In this document: in pieces, positions 19,505 to 30,544 of the stretch | Layout: each line of letters begins with the position of its first letter | Position numbering within the stretch: position 1 is the stretch's first letter | DNA from: Bartonella koehlerae C-29 | GTDB lineage: Bacteria; Pseudomonadota; Alphaproteobacteria; Rhizobiales; Rhizobiaceae | DNA length: 64,000 nt | NCBI RefSeq assembly: GCF_000706625.1 | Contig: NZ_KL407334.1 | Location: 970,160 to 1,034,159, forward strand | Direction of reading: 5' to 3' | Made by a program: the position numbers and the translations under genes | The notes under the pieces: model-generated | Databases searched by the model: none | Told to the model about the DNA's origin: nothing | The model's input: the letters and a program-made list of their open reading frames with translations, nothing else

Positions 19505-20702
19505 GTGTTTCTTAAAAATTGCTATTGTTGCAGGCGAAGAGTCTGGTGATTTGCTTGGGGCAGATTTGATTTCTTGTTTAGCACAACAGATAGGATGCAA
19601 AATTGAGTTGATTGGTGTTGGAGGAAGTCATTTAAAGGCATTAGGTTTAAAAAGCCTTTTTGATTCTCAAGATATTGCTTTAATCGGTTTAGGCGCAGTA
19701 TTTAAAAAATTGCCATCATTATTGATACATATTCGCAATTTATCTAAATTTATTGCAGAAGAACAACCCGATTGTTTAATTATTATTGATAGCCCTGATT
19801 TTACCCATCGTGTTGCAAAAAAAGTGCGTGTTTTAGCGCCTTCTATTCCTATCATTAAATATATTGCACCAACAGTTTGGGCATGGCGTCCTGAGCGCGC
19901 TAAAGCTATGCGTAAATTTGTTGATCATGTTTTGGCGGTTTTTCCTTTTGAAAAAAAGATTATGCAAGATTTGGGAGGTCCACCCACTACTTATGTCGGA
20001 CATCGTCTTTTGACTTATCCTCCACTGTTGACTATCCAATCAGAAAAAAGGCATCAATCAGAAAAAAAACGTGTGTTTGCTAAACAAACGTCATCGCCTA
20101 CATTAGTTATTTTGCCAGGATCACGTAATTTAGAGATTCGCTACTTAATGCCTATTTTTCGAGAAACAGTAGAAATTCTTATACAACGCGTTCCTCATTT
20201 ACATATTATTTTACCAACTTTACCACATTTTGTGGATGAAATTCGTACTTTTGTACAAAGCTGGAAAATCAAAGTAAAAATTCTTGTTGATGAAGATGAA
20301 AAATGGCATGCTTTTTCGAAAGCTGATGTTGCGCTTGCGGCATTTGGAACGGTTTCACTTGAATTAGCATTAGCGAAAATTCCCATGGTTCTTTGCTATA
20401 AACTTGATCGTTTTTCTCAATTATTCATTTTTCCCAAAATAATGTTATGGAGTGCTGCTCTTCCAAATATTATTTCTGATAAGCCTATTGTGCCAGAATA
20501 TTTTAATGAATTTCTACGTCCTGGCATGTTAGCAAGGCAGATAGAACAACTTTTGTATAATCCTTTATTACGACAAGCACAGCTCGATGCTTTTGAGATG
20601 GTAGAACAGAAAATGAAGACTGAAGTTCCATCCAGGGTCATTGCTGCTCAAACAATTGTCACCCTTCTCAAAGAGAGATCGGGACCTTTAAAATTCTCAT
20701 AG
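19497..20702 (+). CDS. lpxB: Lipid-A-disaccharide synthase LpxB
   Basis: A GT-B fold glycosyltransferase of family GT19, 401 residues. It joins lipid X to UDP-2,3-diacylglucosamine to give the lipid A disaccharide at the inner face of the inner membrane. Family blocks are IVAGEESGDLLGADLI at the N-terminus, IDSPDFTHRVAKKVR, YIAPTVWAWRPERAKAM and LPGSRNLEIRYLMP. The start is ATG 19497, inside the end of lpxI (ATGAATAA). It is the last gene of the plus-strand envelope block and converges with the ABC transporter ATPase gene 18 bases away. Confidence 0.96.
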   Translation: MNKCFLKIAIVAGEESGDLLGADLISCLAQQIGCKIELIGVGGSHLKALGLKSLFDSQDIALIGLGAVFKKLPSLLIHIRNLSKFIAEEQPDCLIIIDSPDFTHRVAKKVRVLAPSIPIIKYIAPTVWAWRPERAKAMRKFVDHVLAVFPFEKKIMQDLGGPPTTYVGHRLLTYPPLLTIQSEKRHQSEKKRVFAKQTSSPTLVILPGSRNLEIRYLMPIFRETVEILIQRVPHLHIILPTLPHFVDEIRTFVQSWKIKVKILVDEDEKWHAFSKADVALAAFGTVSLELALAKIPMVLCYKLDRFSQLFIFPKIMLWSAALPNIISDKPIVPEYFNEFLRPGMLARQIEQLLYNPLLRQAQLDAFEMVEQKMKTEVPSRVIAAQTIVTLLKERSGPLKFS

Positions 20703-20720
20703 ATAAAACAATGTTAATGA

Positions 20721-21494
20721 TTAATGTTTAATTTTAGTAAGAAAATCACGAGCACGTTGACTTTTAGGGTTAGTAAAAAATTCATCAGATGCTGTATCTT
20801 CAATAATTTTTCCATTTTCTAGAAAAAGTATTCTTTCTGAAACTTCTCGAGCAAAACCCATTTCATGGGTAACACACAGCATTGTTATGCCTGTATCTGC
20901 TAATTGAACCATAACTTCTAAAACTTCTCCGACACTTTCTGGATCAAGAGCTGATGTTGGTTCGTCAAAAAGCATCACTTCAGGTTTCATACAAAGTGCA
21001 CGTGCAATTGCAACACGCTGTTGTTGTCCACCAGAGAGTTGTAAAGGATATTTCTCACAGTATTTTTCAATTCCAACCTGTGTCAGATAATGCGTTGCCA
21101 GTTCCTTTGCTTGTTGTTTGGAAAGTCCTTGAACTGTCATAGGTGCTAAAATGCAATTTTGCATAACAGTCATGTGGGGAAATAAATTAAAATGCTGAAA
21201 AACCATTCCTATTTTGCGCAGAACAGTTTTTTGTTGCTTTAGAGGAGCCGTATGGATATCAATATTATGGATACAAATTGAACCTTTGTGTGTTTGTTCT
21301 AATTGATTAATACAACGAATCAAAGTTGATTTTCCTGATCCAGAAGGTCCACAAATAACGATGCGTTGGCCAGTTTCAACATCTAGGTTAATATCATGGA
21401 GCACCTGAAAGTTTCCGTACCATTTATTTAAATTTCGAATAGAGATCACTGGGCTTTTAGTGGTATAGACAAGTTTATTATTTTTCAAATTCAT
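20721..21494 (-). CDS. Polar amino-acid ABC transporter, ATP-binding protein
   Basis: An ABC ATPase of the HisP/GlnQ group, 257 residues, which powers amino-acid import at the inner membrane. Walker [14 protein letters not shown] (about residues 50-62), the signature [15 protein letters not shown] and Walker [15 protein letters not shown] are intact, as is the switch histidine in CVTHEMGFA. It is the last gene of a four-gene minus-strand operon (binding protein, two permeases, ATPase). The substrate cannot be fixed from sequence; glutamine, histidine or lysine/arginine/ornithine types are all possible. Confidence 0.95.
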   Translation of the reverse strand: MNLKNNKLVYTTKSPVISIRNLNKWYGNFQVLHDINLDVETGQRIVICGPSGSGKSTLIRCINQLEQTHKGSICIHNIDIHTAPLKQQKTVLRKIGMVFQHFNLFPHMTVMQNCILAPMTVQGLSKQQAKELATHYLTQVGIEKYCEKYPLQLSGGQQQRVAIARALCMKPEVMLFDEPTSALDPESVGEVLEVMVQLADTGITMLCVTHEMGFAREVSERILFLENGKIIEDTASDEFFTNPKSQRARDFLTKIKH

Positions 21495-21575
21495 CTTTTA
21501 TATTCTTTCATTGATGAATAAATTGATTAATTTAAATATTTTAAGTTTAGTAAAAATTTTCCTGATCAGTTTTGT

Positions 21576-22283
21576 TTATCGTAAATATCGGGTGAGGTAG
21601 CGTTCAATCGCGATGATAAAACGGTGAATAAGGGCAACGACAAAAAGATAAATAAGAGCAGCCCAAACATAAACTTGAAAATCAAATGTACGTGAATAAG
21701 TGAGTTTCGCAATCCCCATTAAATCATAAATAGTAATAAGTGAGGCAATAGCACTGGATTTAATCATTAAAATAAATTCATTTCCTAGGGGACGTAACGC
21801 TACAACCATTGATTGTGGAAGAATAATTTTAAAAAACGTTGTAGAGCTACTTAGCCCTAGAGCTTTTGATGCTTCAATTTGTCCAGTTTTTACGGATAAA
21901 AAACTTCCTTTAAAGATTTCAGACTGATAAGCAGCGGAATTAAGCGCAAAAATGAAAATACAGCAATACCATGCATTTTGAAAAAACCACCATAAACCAA
22001 CTTGTTGCCAAAAGCTATTCATTGAACCAAGTCCATAATAAAAAAGGAAAAGTTGGGCTAATAAGGGGGATCCACGGAAAAAATAAACATAAACATGTGC
22101 AAAATACCGCAAAAGCTTATTATTTGATAAACGCACAAATGTAATAAGCATACCGAGAAAAAAACCAAGAGAGCAAGAAATAAAAACCAGCTCAAAAGTT
22201 ACAAGAAATCCATCAATAAATTTTAGTCCATAACGGTTCAAGAGAGTAGGATTGAAAAGAAAATGGAGCCACTCAGGAATCAT
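21576..22283 (-). CDS. Polar amino-acid ABC transporter, permease (HisM-like)
   Basis: A 235-residue membrane protein of the BPD_transp_1 family with about five helices. The EAA-loop that docks the ATPase reads EASKALGLSSSTTFFKIILPQ. Its ATG shares one base with the stop of the upstream permease (TGATG), so the two are translationally coupled and probably form a heterodimeric channel. A gap of 81 bases separates it from the ATPase gene downstream. Confidence 0.93.
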   Translation of the reverse strand: MIPEWLHFLFNPTLLNRYGLKFIDGFLVTFELVFISCSLGFFLGMLITFVRLSNNKLLRYFAHVYVYFFRGSPLLAQLFLFYYGLGSMNSFWQQVGLWWFFQNAWYCCIFIFALNSAAYQSEIFKGSFLSVKTGQIEASKALGLSSSTTFFKIILPQSMVVALRPLGNEFILMIKSSAIASLITIYDLMGIAKLTYSRTFDFQVYVWAALIYLFVVALIHRFIIAIERYLTRYLR

Positions 22284-23002
22284 CAGACTAATACCTTCTG
22301 ATATCCTGATAGAGTGCGTATTTCAAGATAATATAGAATTGCGGAAAAAAAAGCTGAAAATAATAAATAGAGTAAACATGCCACAAGATAAAACAGCATA
22401 GGCTTATTGGTGGCAGCAACTGCTAAATTCGTTTGTTGCATAAGGTCAACAAGTGAAATAGTTGAGACGAGTGATGTATCTTTAAGTAAAGTAAGCCAAT
22501 TATTGGAAAGCCCTGGCAAGGCATTTCGAATAAGTTGAGGAAAGACAACACGAAAAAATGTAGTTGAACGTGAAAGTCCTAGAGCTTTAGCCGCTTCATA
22601 TTGACCGTTTTCAAAAATACTGAATGCTCCGAGCCAAACTTCACAAGAAAAAGCAGCAAGAACCATACTAAGTGCAAGAACACTAGCAATAAAAGCATTG
22701 ATACTAAATATTATTTCAATGTTAAAATAATCAAGAACAGTTTGAATAATGCTTTGTAAACCATAATAGACTAAAAATAAAGTTAAAAGCTCTGGGAGAC
22801 CACGAAATACTGATGAAAAAATGGTAGCTATAGCTTTAGCTGTCCTGATATTGGATCGTATCATCAGTGCATTTAGAAGTCCTAGAGGAAGCCCTAAGAG
22901 TCCACAGCATAAAGCCAATGATAATGTTATCCCTGCACTTGAAAGTATAACTACACCCCACCCCCCATTGCTAAATGATAGCAATGCTAAATTTTCAGCC
23001 AT
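22283..23002 (-). CDS. Polar amino-acid ABC transporter, permease (HisQ-like)
   Basis: The second permease, 239 residues. The EAA motif reads EAAKALGLSRSTTFFRVVFPQ, given here in full as EAAKALGLSRSTTFF plus RVVFPQ. ATG 23002 (MAENLALL) is chosen because GAGGAG lies just upstream; the frame extends to a GTG at 23017, but that codon is itself part of the ribosome binding site. It overlaps the next permease by one base. Confidence 0.92.
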   Translation of the reverse strand: MAENLALLSFSNGGWGVVILSSAGITLSLALCCGLLGLPLGLLNALMIRSNIRTAKAIATIFSSVFRGLPELLTLFLVYYGLQSIIQTVLDYFNIEIIFSINAFIASVLALSMVLAAFSCEVWLGAFSIFENGQYEAAKALGLSRSTTFFRVVFPQLIRNALPGLSNNWLTLLKDTSLVSTISLVDLMQQTNLAVAATNKPMLFYLVACLLYLLFSAFFSAILYYLEIRTLSGYQKVLV

Positions 23003-23080
23003 TTTTGTGCTCCTCACAAAAATTTAGATAAATTTTCTTACAATAAATAATTTTTTCAAATTTAGTTTGTATTGATATTT

Positions 23081-23833
23081 TTAATAAATATCGAATGTAA
23101 AATATTTTTTCATAATTTTATCATAAGTTCCGTCCTCACGGATTTCTTTTATTGCTTCATTGAACTTATTTTTAAGATCGTTATTATTTTTGCGTATAGC
23201 AATTGCAATGGGCAATTTTGTTTTTTCCAGACTACCAAGAAGTTGGCAGCAATCTTTTTCTTCATTTCCGAGCCATGTTACTGCTGCCAGTTTATCAGAG
23301 ATAACGACATCAACCTTATGACTTAAAAGATCACGCTTAACTTCTATTGCAGTAGGATAAAGTTTGATATTGGCACCCTCAGATGCATAATGATCTTCTG
23401 CGTACGCAGCTTGTGTTGTATTTGATTGCACACCAAGATTTTTATTTTTAAAAGCCTCTGCCGAAATTTCTTTAATTCCTGAATCTTTGTGAACGATTAC
23501 AACCAATTCTGTACTGTAATATGCGTCTGTGAAATCAATTTTTTGTAAGCGCTCTTCTGTAGGAGCGAGAGAAGAAATGATAGCATCGTATTTTTTTGCA
23601 AGAAGTCCAGGGATCATTCCTTCAAAGTCTTGGGTGACGATAGTACACTCGACATTCATTTTTTTACACAGTGCATAAGATATATCAATATCAAAACCCT
23701 GAAGTTCGTTATTTGAGTTGACGTAACTAAATGGGGGGTAGGAAGCATCACTCGCAATTTTCAGTGTTTTAGCATTGGCCAATTGGGCGAACAGTGTTGC
23801 ACTTGTTATGAGGGCTACAGCTAATAATTTCAT
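23081..23833 (-). CDS. Polar amino-acid ABC transporter, periplasmic binding protein
   Basis: A 250-residue solute-binding protein of the SBP_bac_3 family (cluster F). A signal peptide ends at ANA-K (about residue 21). The mature protein starts KTLKIASDASYPPFSYV and contains the family block GFDIDISYALCKKM and the ligand-site segment DAIISSLAPTEERLQKIDFT. It is of the Lys/Arg/Orn or His-binding type by general appearance, but specificity is not certain. AGGAGA lies eight bases before the ATG, and the promoter should be in the 870-base gap upstream. Confidence 0.93.
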   Translation of the reverse strand: MKLLAVALITSATLFAQLANAKTLKIASDASYPPFSYVNSNNELQGFDIDISYALCKKMNVECTIVTQDFEGMIPGLLAKKYDAIISSLAPTEERLQKIDFTDAYYSTELVVIVHKDSGIKEISAEAFKNKNLGVQSNTTQAAYAEDHYASEGANIKLYPTAIEVKRDLLSHKVDVVISDKLAAVTWLGNEEKDCCQLLGSLEKTKLPIAIAIRKNNNDLKNKFNEAIKEIREDGTYDKIMKKYFTFDIY

Positions 23834-24703
23834 TATGTTCTCCTATCGGATAAGCGAGAGAATATTAGATCATCATGTATTTTATAATCTGTAAGCTCTT
23901 CTAAGAGCAATGCAAAAAATTTATTTGGCTTCATTTTATTATCATTGCAAGAATATCATTATTAAAAAGAATTATCTATTCTTATTCAAGGTTAATAGAG
24001 GAAAGAAATATTTTATTGACAAAAATTGAGAATTTAGCTTTTAAAAAAAGACACTTCTTAAGTAGAATAATTTTTTCTGAGATATCTACATATCGAAGAG
24101 CATAAAAAATCAATTATTTTGGGTCAATGCGGATATTTTACTCGTAAAAGAAGTATATTGCTAACAGATAATTTCAAAAAGATTCTTTGCATAGTGTTAT
24201 ATAGGCATATAACAGTACTTTTTATGTCGGTTTTTCATAGAAAAATTTTAATAATAGGCTTAGATTTTGAACTTTTTCCTAATCTGTAGAGAAAGTGCAA
24301 AAGGTATTTTTAGTTGAAAAAAGCACTTAGGTAATTTTTTGCGATGCTGTTTTAGGTGAGAGAGTGAAATTCTTACCATCACTGAGTTTTCATATGGAGA
24401 TAATGTTTTTTATTTGTAGATAGATGGAGCTGTGGGTAATAAGTGTCTAAGTGAGTAGAATTATCAATCGAAGTTTTTTTATTTTACAAAATATATCGCT
24501 GATCTGAAAGAAGAGTCACCTTAATTCTATTGATTCACCAAATAGAGTTCATCAGAAAATTTCCATCACGATTTTTGTGTTATGATAATGTTATAGCCAT
24601 GAAGAGAGCTTTAAAATCGAAGATTGTAAAAACATTTGATTTTCAGACCATTGAACATTCTTACTCAAGCTTCAATAAATTGAAGCTTGAGTGAATGGTT
24701 ACT
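23834..24703. other. Gene-poor gap between the ABC operon and gltA
   Basis: About 870 AT-rich bases with no credible gene on either strand. The ABC operon promoter must lie near 23850-24000. A short GCTCTT/AAGAGC hairpin sits at about 23893-23906. The only strong structure is the palindrome behind gltA listed separately. No protein remnant was recognised. Confidence 0.6.
24663..24692 (-). terminator. Perfect 13-bp hairpin after gltA
   Basis: ACTCAAGCTTCAA (24663-24675) and TTGAAGCTTGAGT (24680-24692) form a perfect 13-base-pair stem with a TAAA loop, 11 bases behind the gltA stop. There is no T-tract on the minus-strand side, so it may act as a 3' stabiliser or a weak terminator. Confidence 0.65.
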
Positions 24704-25999
24704 TTAATTTACACGCTTGTCTATAGGGACATATTCACGTGTGGTATAGCCTGTGTAAAGCTGGCGTGGTCTACTAATTTTTTGTGCAGAATCCTCAATC
24801 ATTTCTTTCCATTGTGCAACCCAGCCAACACTGCGTGCTAGTGCGAAAAGAACAGTAAACATTTCAGTTGGAAAACCTAAAGCTTTTAATGTAATACCAG
24901 AATAGAAATCGACATTAGGGTAAAGTTTTTTTCCAACAAAATATTCATCATTCAGGGCAATATTTTCAAGTGCGATAGCAATATCAAGAAGTGGATCATC
25001 TTGAATGTTTAGTTCTTTTAAAACCTCATGACAAGTTTGTTGCATAATTTTTGCACGTGGATCATAATTTTTATAGACTCGGTGACCAAAACCCATAAGG
25101 CGGAAAGAATCATTTTTATCTTTTGCACGTGCAATGAATTGAGGGATTCTTTCAACAGAACCTATTTCTTGTAACATTTTTAGGCATGCTTCATTGGCTC
25201 CACCATGAGCTGGTCCCCAAAGGCATGCAACACCTGCTGCAATACATGCAAATGGATTAGCACCTGATGAACCTGCAAGACGTACAGTGGATGTAGAAGC
25301 ATTTTGTTCATGATCTGCATGAAGGGTAAAGATTCGATCCATAGCTCGAGTTAGCACTGGATTAATTTTATATTCTTCACAAGGGATAGAAAAACACATA
25401 TGGAGGAAATTTGCAGCGTAACTAAGATCATTACGTGGATAAACAAATGCTTGTCCGATGCTATATTTATAGGCCATAGCGGCAAGAGTTGGAACCTTTG
25501 AAATGAGACGAATAGAAGCAATCATTCTCTGTTGAGGATCTGTAATATCAATAGAGTCGTGATAGAATGCAGACATAGCTCCAAGACATGCAATCATGAC
25601 AGCCATAGGGTGAGAGTCGCGACGAAAACCGTGGAAAAATCTTGCAAACTGTTCATGAACCACCGTATGCTGCATAATACAGCGGTCAAAATCAATTTTT
25701 TCTTGTTTTGTTGGAAGTTCACCATAAAGTAAAAGATAGCAACTTTCAAGAAAGTCTCCTTTTTCAGCCAATTGATCAATAGGATAACCGCGATAAAGCA
25801 AAATTCCTTCATTACCATCAATATAAGTGATTTTCGATTCACACGAAGCGGTAGAGGTAAAACCAGGATCATAGGTAAAAGTATCTATTTCTTTGTAGAG
25901 AGAAGCAATTTCAATAACGTCAGGGCCAAGTGTACCTTTACGCACGGAGAGTTCTATTTTTTTATCATTCACAGTAATGTGTGCTTTATTCTCAGACAT
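24704..25999 (-). CDS. gltA: Citrate synthase (type II)
   Basis: Condenses acetyl-CoA and oxaloacetate at the entry of the TCA cycle, 431 residues. The catalytic residues are visible: His265 in [12 protein letters not shown], His306 in [15 protein letters not shown] and Asp364 in NVDFYSGI. The N-terminal beta domain typical of the NADH-sensitive Gram-negative type is present. The sequence closely matches remembered Bartonella GltA, the usual typing marker for the genus. AAAGGA lies upstream of the ATG at 25999. It is downstream of gltX on the same strand with a 255-base gap that should hold a promoter. Confidence 0.98.
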   Translation of the reverse strand: MSENKAHITVNDKKIELSVRKGTLGPDVIEIASLYKEIDTFTYDPGFTSTASCESKITYIDGNEGILLYRGYPIDQLAEKGDFLESCYLLLYGELPTKQEKIDFDRCIMQHTVVHEQFARFFHGFRRDSHPMAVMIACLGAMSAFYHDSIDITDPQQRMIASIRLISKVPTLAAMAYKYSIGQAFVYPRNDLSYAANFLHMCFSIPCEEYKINPVLTRAMDRIFTLHADHEQNASTSTVRLAGSSGANPFACIAAGVACLWGPAHGGANEACLKMLQEIGSVERIPQFIARAKDKNDSFRLMGFGHRVYKNYDPRAKIMQQTCHEVLKELNIQDDPLLDIAIALENIALNDEYFVGKKLYPNVDFYSGITLKALGFPTEMFTVLFALARSVGWVAQWKEMIEDSAQKISRPRQLYTGYTTREYVPIDKRVN

Positions 26000-26254
26000 G
26001 AGACATTCCTTTCAGATCCTTCTCCCTTGAAAATCAAGATGCCGCTTCATCAAAGAGGGAAGGGTATAAATGAAGCTTTTTCTACTATGTGAGGGTAGAT
26101 TTACTCTAAAAGTTGGTACATGCAATATAAAAATATTTTTATTTGCAATTTTGCCAAACATGTATTTCAATTATTTGAGAGAGAAGGTAACTTTCAGTTT
26201 GTGTTGAGTCATCTATCCTTGATACCCATAGTGATGAAACAGATTCTCATTAGG

Positions 26255-27706
26255 CTAAATACATTGATCTATATCCAATGAGCGTGCGGATGTGACAAGT
26301 TGGTCATTGATACGGTTAAGAGACTCATCACGTCCTAATAAAGCAAGGACATCAAAAATTCCCGGAGATGTTGGGCGTCCTGTGAGAGCTGCGCGAAGTG
26401 GTTGAGCAATAGATCCAAATTTGAGATCTTGTGTTTGTGCATAAGATCGAAGAGTTTCATCCAAGCTTTTTACATCCCAAGAAGAGCAAGCTTTCAAAGT
26501 AAAATAAATAGCTTTTAAAATGGCTAGGCCATTTTTATCTAGGAGCCTTTGTGCTTTTTCATCAAGCTGTAATGGACGTTTTATAAAAATGAAGGAGGCA
26601 TTGTCAATGAGTTCGCAAAGTGTTTTTGAACGTTCTTTTAAATTTGGTATAGCTTTTAGAAATTGAGCACAACGTTGTTCATCAAGCCTTTCCATGATTT
26701 GTAATCCACCTTCAATTTCTTCTAAAATATTAAGAGCAGCATCAAAAAGGTTTTGATCATTGCTCATACGTATATAATGTCCATTGATGGCGTCGAGCTT
26801 TTTGAGATCAAAACGCGCTGCACTTTTATTAATATCATCAATATCAAACCAGGAAATCATATCTTCGATTGACATGAGTTCGTCATCACCATGACTCCAA
26901 CCCAGACGGACAAGATAATTGCGCAAAGCAGCAGGAAGGTACCCCATTTTTCGATAAGCATTGACACCTAGTGCGCCATGCCGTTTTGATAATTTTGCGC
27001 CATTTTCACCATGGATAAGTGGAATATGTGCCATAACAGGAATATCCCATCCCATTGCATTAAAAATGATTGTTTGGCGGGCTGCATTTGTGAGATGGTC
27101 ATCACCACGTATGATATGTGTTACACCCATATCATGATCGTCAACGACGACGGCATGCATATAAGTGGGCAAACCATCGGAACGTAAAATAATAAAGTCA
27201 TCCAGATCTTTATTAGGAAAGCGAACATCACCTTGAACGCGATCGCGCACAATTGTTTCTCCGTCTTGTGGTGCTTTGATACGAATAACAGGTTTTATAT
27301 CTTTAGGAGCTCTCGATATATCACGTTCTCTCCAACGTCCATCATAACGCGGTGGGCGACCTTCTGCTCGGGCATTTTCACGCATTTCAGCTAATTCTTC
27401 AGGGGAAGCATAGCAATAATAAGCTTTTCCATCTTTGACCAGTTGTTCAGCGACTTGGCGGTGACGTTCTGCTCGTTCGAATTGTGAAATAGGGAGACCA
27501 TCATAACTAAGTCCCATCCAATGGAGACCATCTATAATAGCTTTTACAGCTGCTTCTGTTGAGCGCTCTCGATCTGTATCTTCAATGCGTAGGAGCATTT
27601 TTCCACCAGTATGTTTTGCATAAAGCCAATTAAAGAGGGCAGTACGGGCACCTCCGATATGAAGGAATCCTGTTGGTGAAGGTGCAAAGCGGGTAATAAC
27701 GGGCAC
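26255..27706 (-). CDS. gltX: Glutamate--tRNA ligase (first copy)
   Basis: A class I aminoacyl-tRNA synthetase of 483 residues which charges tRNA with glutamate. The HIGH-type motif is HIGG at 16-19 ([16 protein letters not shown]) and the KMSKS-type motif is KLSKR at 238-242. The start is a GTG at 27706 with AAAGGAAG eight bases upstream. A second gltX lies at 36766-38145. Two GluRS genes are common in alphaproteobacteria without GlnRS, where one copy is thought to misacylate tRNA-Gln for later amidation by GatCAB. Confidence 0.97.
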   Translation of the reverse strand: MPVITRFAPSPTGFLHIGGARTALFNWLYAKHTGGKMLLRIEDTDRERSTEAAVKAIIDGLHWMGLSYDGLPISQFERAERHRQVAEQLVKDGKAYYCYASPEELAEMRENARAEGRPPRYDGRWRERDISRAPKDIKPVIRIKAPQDGETIVRDRVQGDVRFPNKDLDDFIILRSDGLPTYMHAVVVDDHDMGVTHIIRGDDHLTNAARQTIIFNAMGWDIPVMAHIPLIHGENGAKLSKRHGALGVNAYRKMGYLPAALRNYLVRLGWSHGDDELMSIEDMISWFDIDDINKSAARFDLKKLDAINGHYIRMSNDQNLFDAALNILEEIEGGLQIMERLDEQRCAQFLKAIPNLKERSKTLCELIDNASFIFIKRPLQLDEKAQRLLDKNGLAILKAIYFTLKACSSWDVKSLDETLRSYAQTQDLKFGSIAQPLRAALTGRPTSPGIFDVLALLGRDESLNRINDQLVTSARSLDIDQCI

Positions 27707-27827
27707 GGATATCTTCCTTTAAAATTAAGATGTTATTTATAGAATTTTATGGAAAAGTTATGTTAGCATAGGTAATAGGGTGTGCAATAGCCGCATTGCA
27801 AGTAAAGTGGGGATTGGGGATTTGCGG

Positions 27828-30152
27828 ATGTTTCATCGAGATAAAGTTAAGGATGGTGTGTACATAAGGAATGTATCAGAAAGAAAAAAATCACGACTGA
27901 TATGGCACGCTGCTTTGTCTACCTTTTATGGTGCAAAGAACGATAGTTGTAACAAACAAGAGATTTTCTTATTTACACCCTTAAAAAAAATAATAATTTT
28001 TTTCTGGAAGTGGTTGATAGATTGCATATACAAAGAAATCTCTTTGGGGCTTCTTTTTTCGTTAATTTTAATCTTTTTTTCCATAGGCATCATTTTTTAT
28101 TTTAGGTTAGAGCAAGAGCCAAGTTGGGGGCAATTGGGGGTATTGATTAGTCTCTTTCTTGGAATACTATATATTTTACGCTCTTATCAAAGAATATGGA
28201 TCACTACGGGATTTCTGTTTTGTATTGTCTTAGGCGTTTTGGCTGCAAAAATAGAAACGTGGCGTATATCTACACCAATGTTAAGTGGCGACATCATTAC
28301 TACATTAACAGGAAGAATTGTTTCTATTGATGCAAGGCAAAGAGGGCAATTTCGTTTAGTTCTAGATGTTTTAAGTACAGAAAAGCCAGTATTACATCAT
28401 GCTCCTCATCGTGTTCGTTTATCAGCAAGGCATTTACCACATGGATTGGCAATTGGTGATGGGTTATATGGGAAAGTCAAGATTCGTGCATTATCTGGGC
28501 CAGTATATCCAGGAGGCTACGATTTTAGTTTCCATAATTATTTTAAAGGAATTGGTGCACAAGGGGTTTATTTTGGAAAACCAATCAAAATATCAGTTTC
28601 GAAGCCCGATAGCATATTAGCTATAGTCCTACAGAAAATTGAGAATTTACGGATAAACATGACACAAAGAATCCGTATGGCAATTAATGGGGAAAAGGGT
28701 AGCGTTTCGGCTGCACTCATAACGGGACAGCGGGGTGGTATTTCAAATAACATAAATGAAGCATTGCGGATAGCTGGATTAGCGCACATTTTATCAATAT
28801 CAGGTTTGCATATGGCTTTGTTAAGTGGCATAATTTTTATAATCATCCGTAATTTTTTAGCACTTTTTCCAGTTTTTTCATCCTATTATTCCGCTAAAAA
28901 ATTCGCTGCCATTATTGCATTAATGATAACAGCTTTTTATTTGCTACTGTCTGGTGTAGCTGTATCAGCACAGAGAAGTTTTATGATGATTGCAGTTATG
29001 TTGATTGCCGTACTGTTTAATCGTTCTGCTGTAACAATGCGTAATTTTTCTATTGCAGGTTTGGTAACTCTGGCTATTATGCCGCATGAAATATTAGGCC
29101 CCAGCTTTCAAATGTCTTTTTCGGCAACCGCAGCTTTGATTGCATTTTTTGATTGGTGGAGTGGGAGATCATTTTTTCGTAAGAGAAACACAAGATCCTC
29201 TTATGTTGGAGCTGGAGTGATTTACTTTGCGTTCTTATCGATACTTTCAATATGTGCATCTTCATTTGTAGCGGGGATTGCTAGCGGAATTTACGCTGTT
29301 TATCATTTTTCCAATATTGCATTTTTTACCATCATCAGCAATTCTTTAGCTTTGCCAATAGTTTCAATTCTCATCATACCTTTTGGATTAATTGCAGTCC
29401 TTGCAATGTTTTTGGGGCTTGAATGGTTACCACTTCAAATTATGGGTTTTGGTGTTGGTCTTGTGATAAAAATTGCTCATGCTGTCACATCCATTTCTCC
29501 TGATTTGAATCCTGGATCTATGCCGTTATCTGCGTTGGTTCTATTCAGTATAGGTTTGGTTGGATTGACTTTTTGCAAAACATCTCTCAGGTTTTTTTTT
29601 AGTTTTTTTATTCTGGCTGGTATTTATGCTTGCTTGGTGCATTCACCTGTACAACTCATTATAGCAGAGAATATGAGGGTCGTGGGTGTTATCAGTGAAA
29701 AGAAATTATATATTGATCATTACCATATTTCTAAATTTACGACATCTATATGGGAAAAATCATTTCGTGTGAATGAAATAATTAAGCCAACGAAATATGG
29801 CCCTTCATTTAATGAACAGTTCATGTGTGATAATCATGCGTGTGTATCTTTATTAGAAAATGGATTAAAAGTGATTGTTTTACGTGGAAAAACAGATCAA
29901 TGTGTAGAAGCAGACATCATGATTAAGACATTTGCAATGAGTAGTCAAACATGCAACAAGAAAACAAAAATAGTATTCACTCCCCAACAATTGTTAACAC
30001 GAGGGAGTGTTATGATGACTAAAAGTGGAGAGATCATTTGGTCCTTGGTAGGGTTTTACAGACCATGGAATAGGTACAGGCAGTATTCACAAAAATCGTA
30101 CAACCTGTTGCATTCTCCATCCTTTTTCACGTCTAGGAAAAATATAGAATAG
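27828..30152 (+). CDS. comEC: ComEC/Rec2 family competence membrane protein
   Basis: A large multi-helix inner-membrane protein (774 residues from ATG 27828; the frame is open from a GTG at 27780). ComEC forms the channel for single-stranded DNA uptake in competent bacteria. After an N-terminal pair of helices comes a soluble OB-like DUF4131 segment (TLTGRIVSIDARQRG) and then the Competence domain with HILSISGLHMALLSG and the long helical core. The metallo-beta-lactamase-like C-terminal domain seen in Bacillus ComEC is not evident; the C-terminal 180 residues are poorly conserved. It is divergent from gltX, an arrangement also seen in related genera. Whether this organism takes up DNA is unknown. 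Confidence 0.88.
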   Translation: MFHRDKVKDGVYIRNVSERKKSRLIWHAALSTFYGAKNDSCNKQEIFLFTPLKKIIIFFWKWLIDCIYKEISLGLLFSLILIFFSIGIIFYFRLEQEPSWGQLGVLISLFLGILYILRSYQRIWITTGFLFCIVLGVLAAKIETWRISTPMLSGDIITTLTGRIVSIDARQRGQFRLVLDVLSTEKPVLHHAPHRVRLSARHLPHGLAIGDGLYGKVKIRALSGPVYPGGYDFSFHNYFKGIGAQGVYFGKPIKISVSKPDSILAIVLQKIENLRINMTQRIRMAINGEKGSVSAALITGQRGGISNNINEALRIAGLAHILSISGLHMALLSGIIFIIIRNFLALFPVFSSYYSAKKFAAIIALMITAFYLLLSGVAVSAQRSFMMIAVMLIAVLFNRSAVTMRNFSIAGLVTLAIMPHEILGPSFQMSFSATAALIAFFDWWSGRSFFRKRNTRSSYVGAGVIYFAFLSILSICASSFVAGIASGIYAVYHFSNIAFFTIISNSLALPIVSILIIPFGLIAVLAMFLGLEWLPLQIMGFGVGLVIKIAHAVTSISPDLNPGSMPLSALVLFSIGLVGLTFCKTSLRFFFSFFILAGIYACLVHSPVQLIIAENMRVVGVISEKKLYIDHYHISKFTTSIWEKSFRVNEIIKPTKYGPSFNEQFMCDNHACVSLLENGLKVIVLRGKTDQCVEADIMIKTFAMSSQTCNKKTKIVFTPQQLLTRGSVMMTKSGEIIWSLVGFYRPWNRYRQYSQKSYNLLHSPSFFTSRKNIE

Positions 30153-30544
30153 GAAATGATAGGCATATTTTTTTATGAAACTTTGTTATTTTTTATGGGC
30201 ATTGTATTAGAGATGCCCAATTGTTCACAGTTTTTCAAAAAACAAACATTTTTTTTGAGATCTGAACAATTTATAATTTTGTAAAAGCATTTTATGTGTG
30301 TATTTTATCAATAGTGAGAAATCAGCTCAAAATGCTTATTGAATATGGAAAATGTCAATAAATTTTATCAAGAGATAAAATTGTTAATTATTCTATTTTA
30401 TTATTATAATAATTTTTATAACAATTAACATTTCCTCAACAAAAAGGTGACGAATACATTACATGGCAAGAGTGAGGCAATAGGTTACTTTTTGTTATCG
30501 AATTGTAGTAAATGTTACTGCTTTGATAAAAGGTAAAATAATTC
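30153..30544. other. Gap between comEC and rpiA
   Basis: About 390 AT-rich bases without a gene. A hairpin pairs GGGCAT (30197-30202) with ATGCCC (30213-30218), about 45 bases behind comEC, and may mark its transcript end, although no T-tract follows. The rpiA promoter is expected near the right end. Confidence 0.5.
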
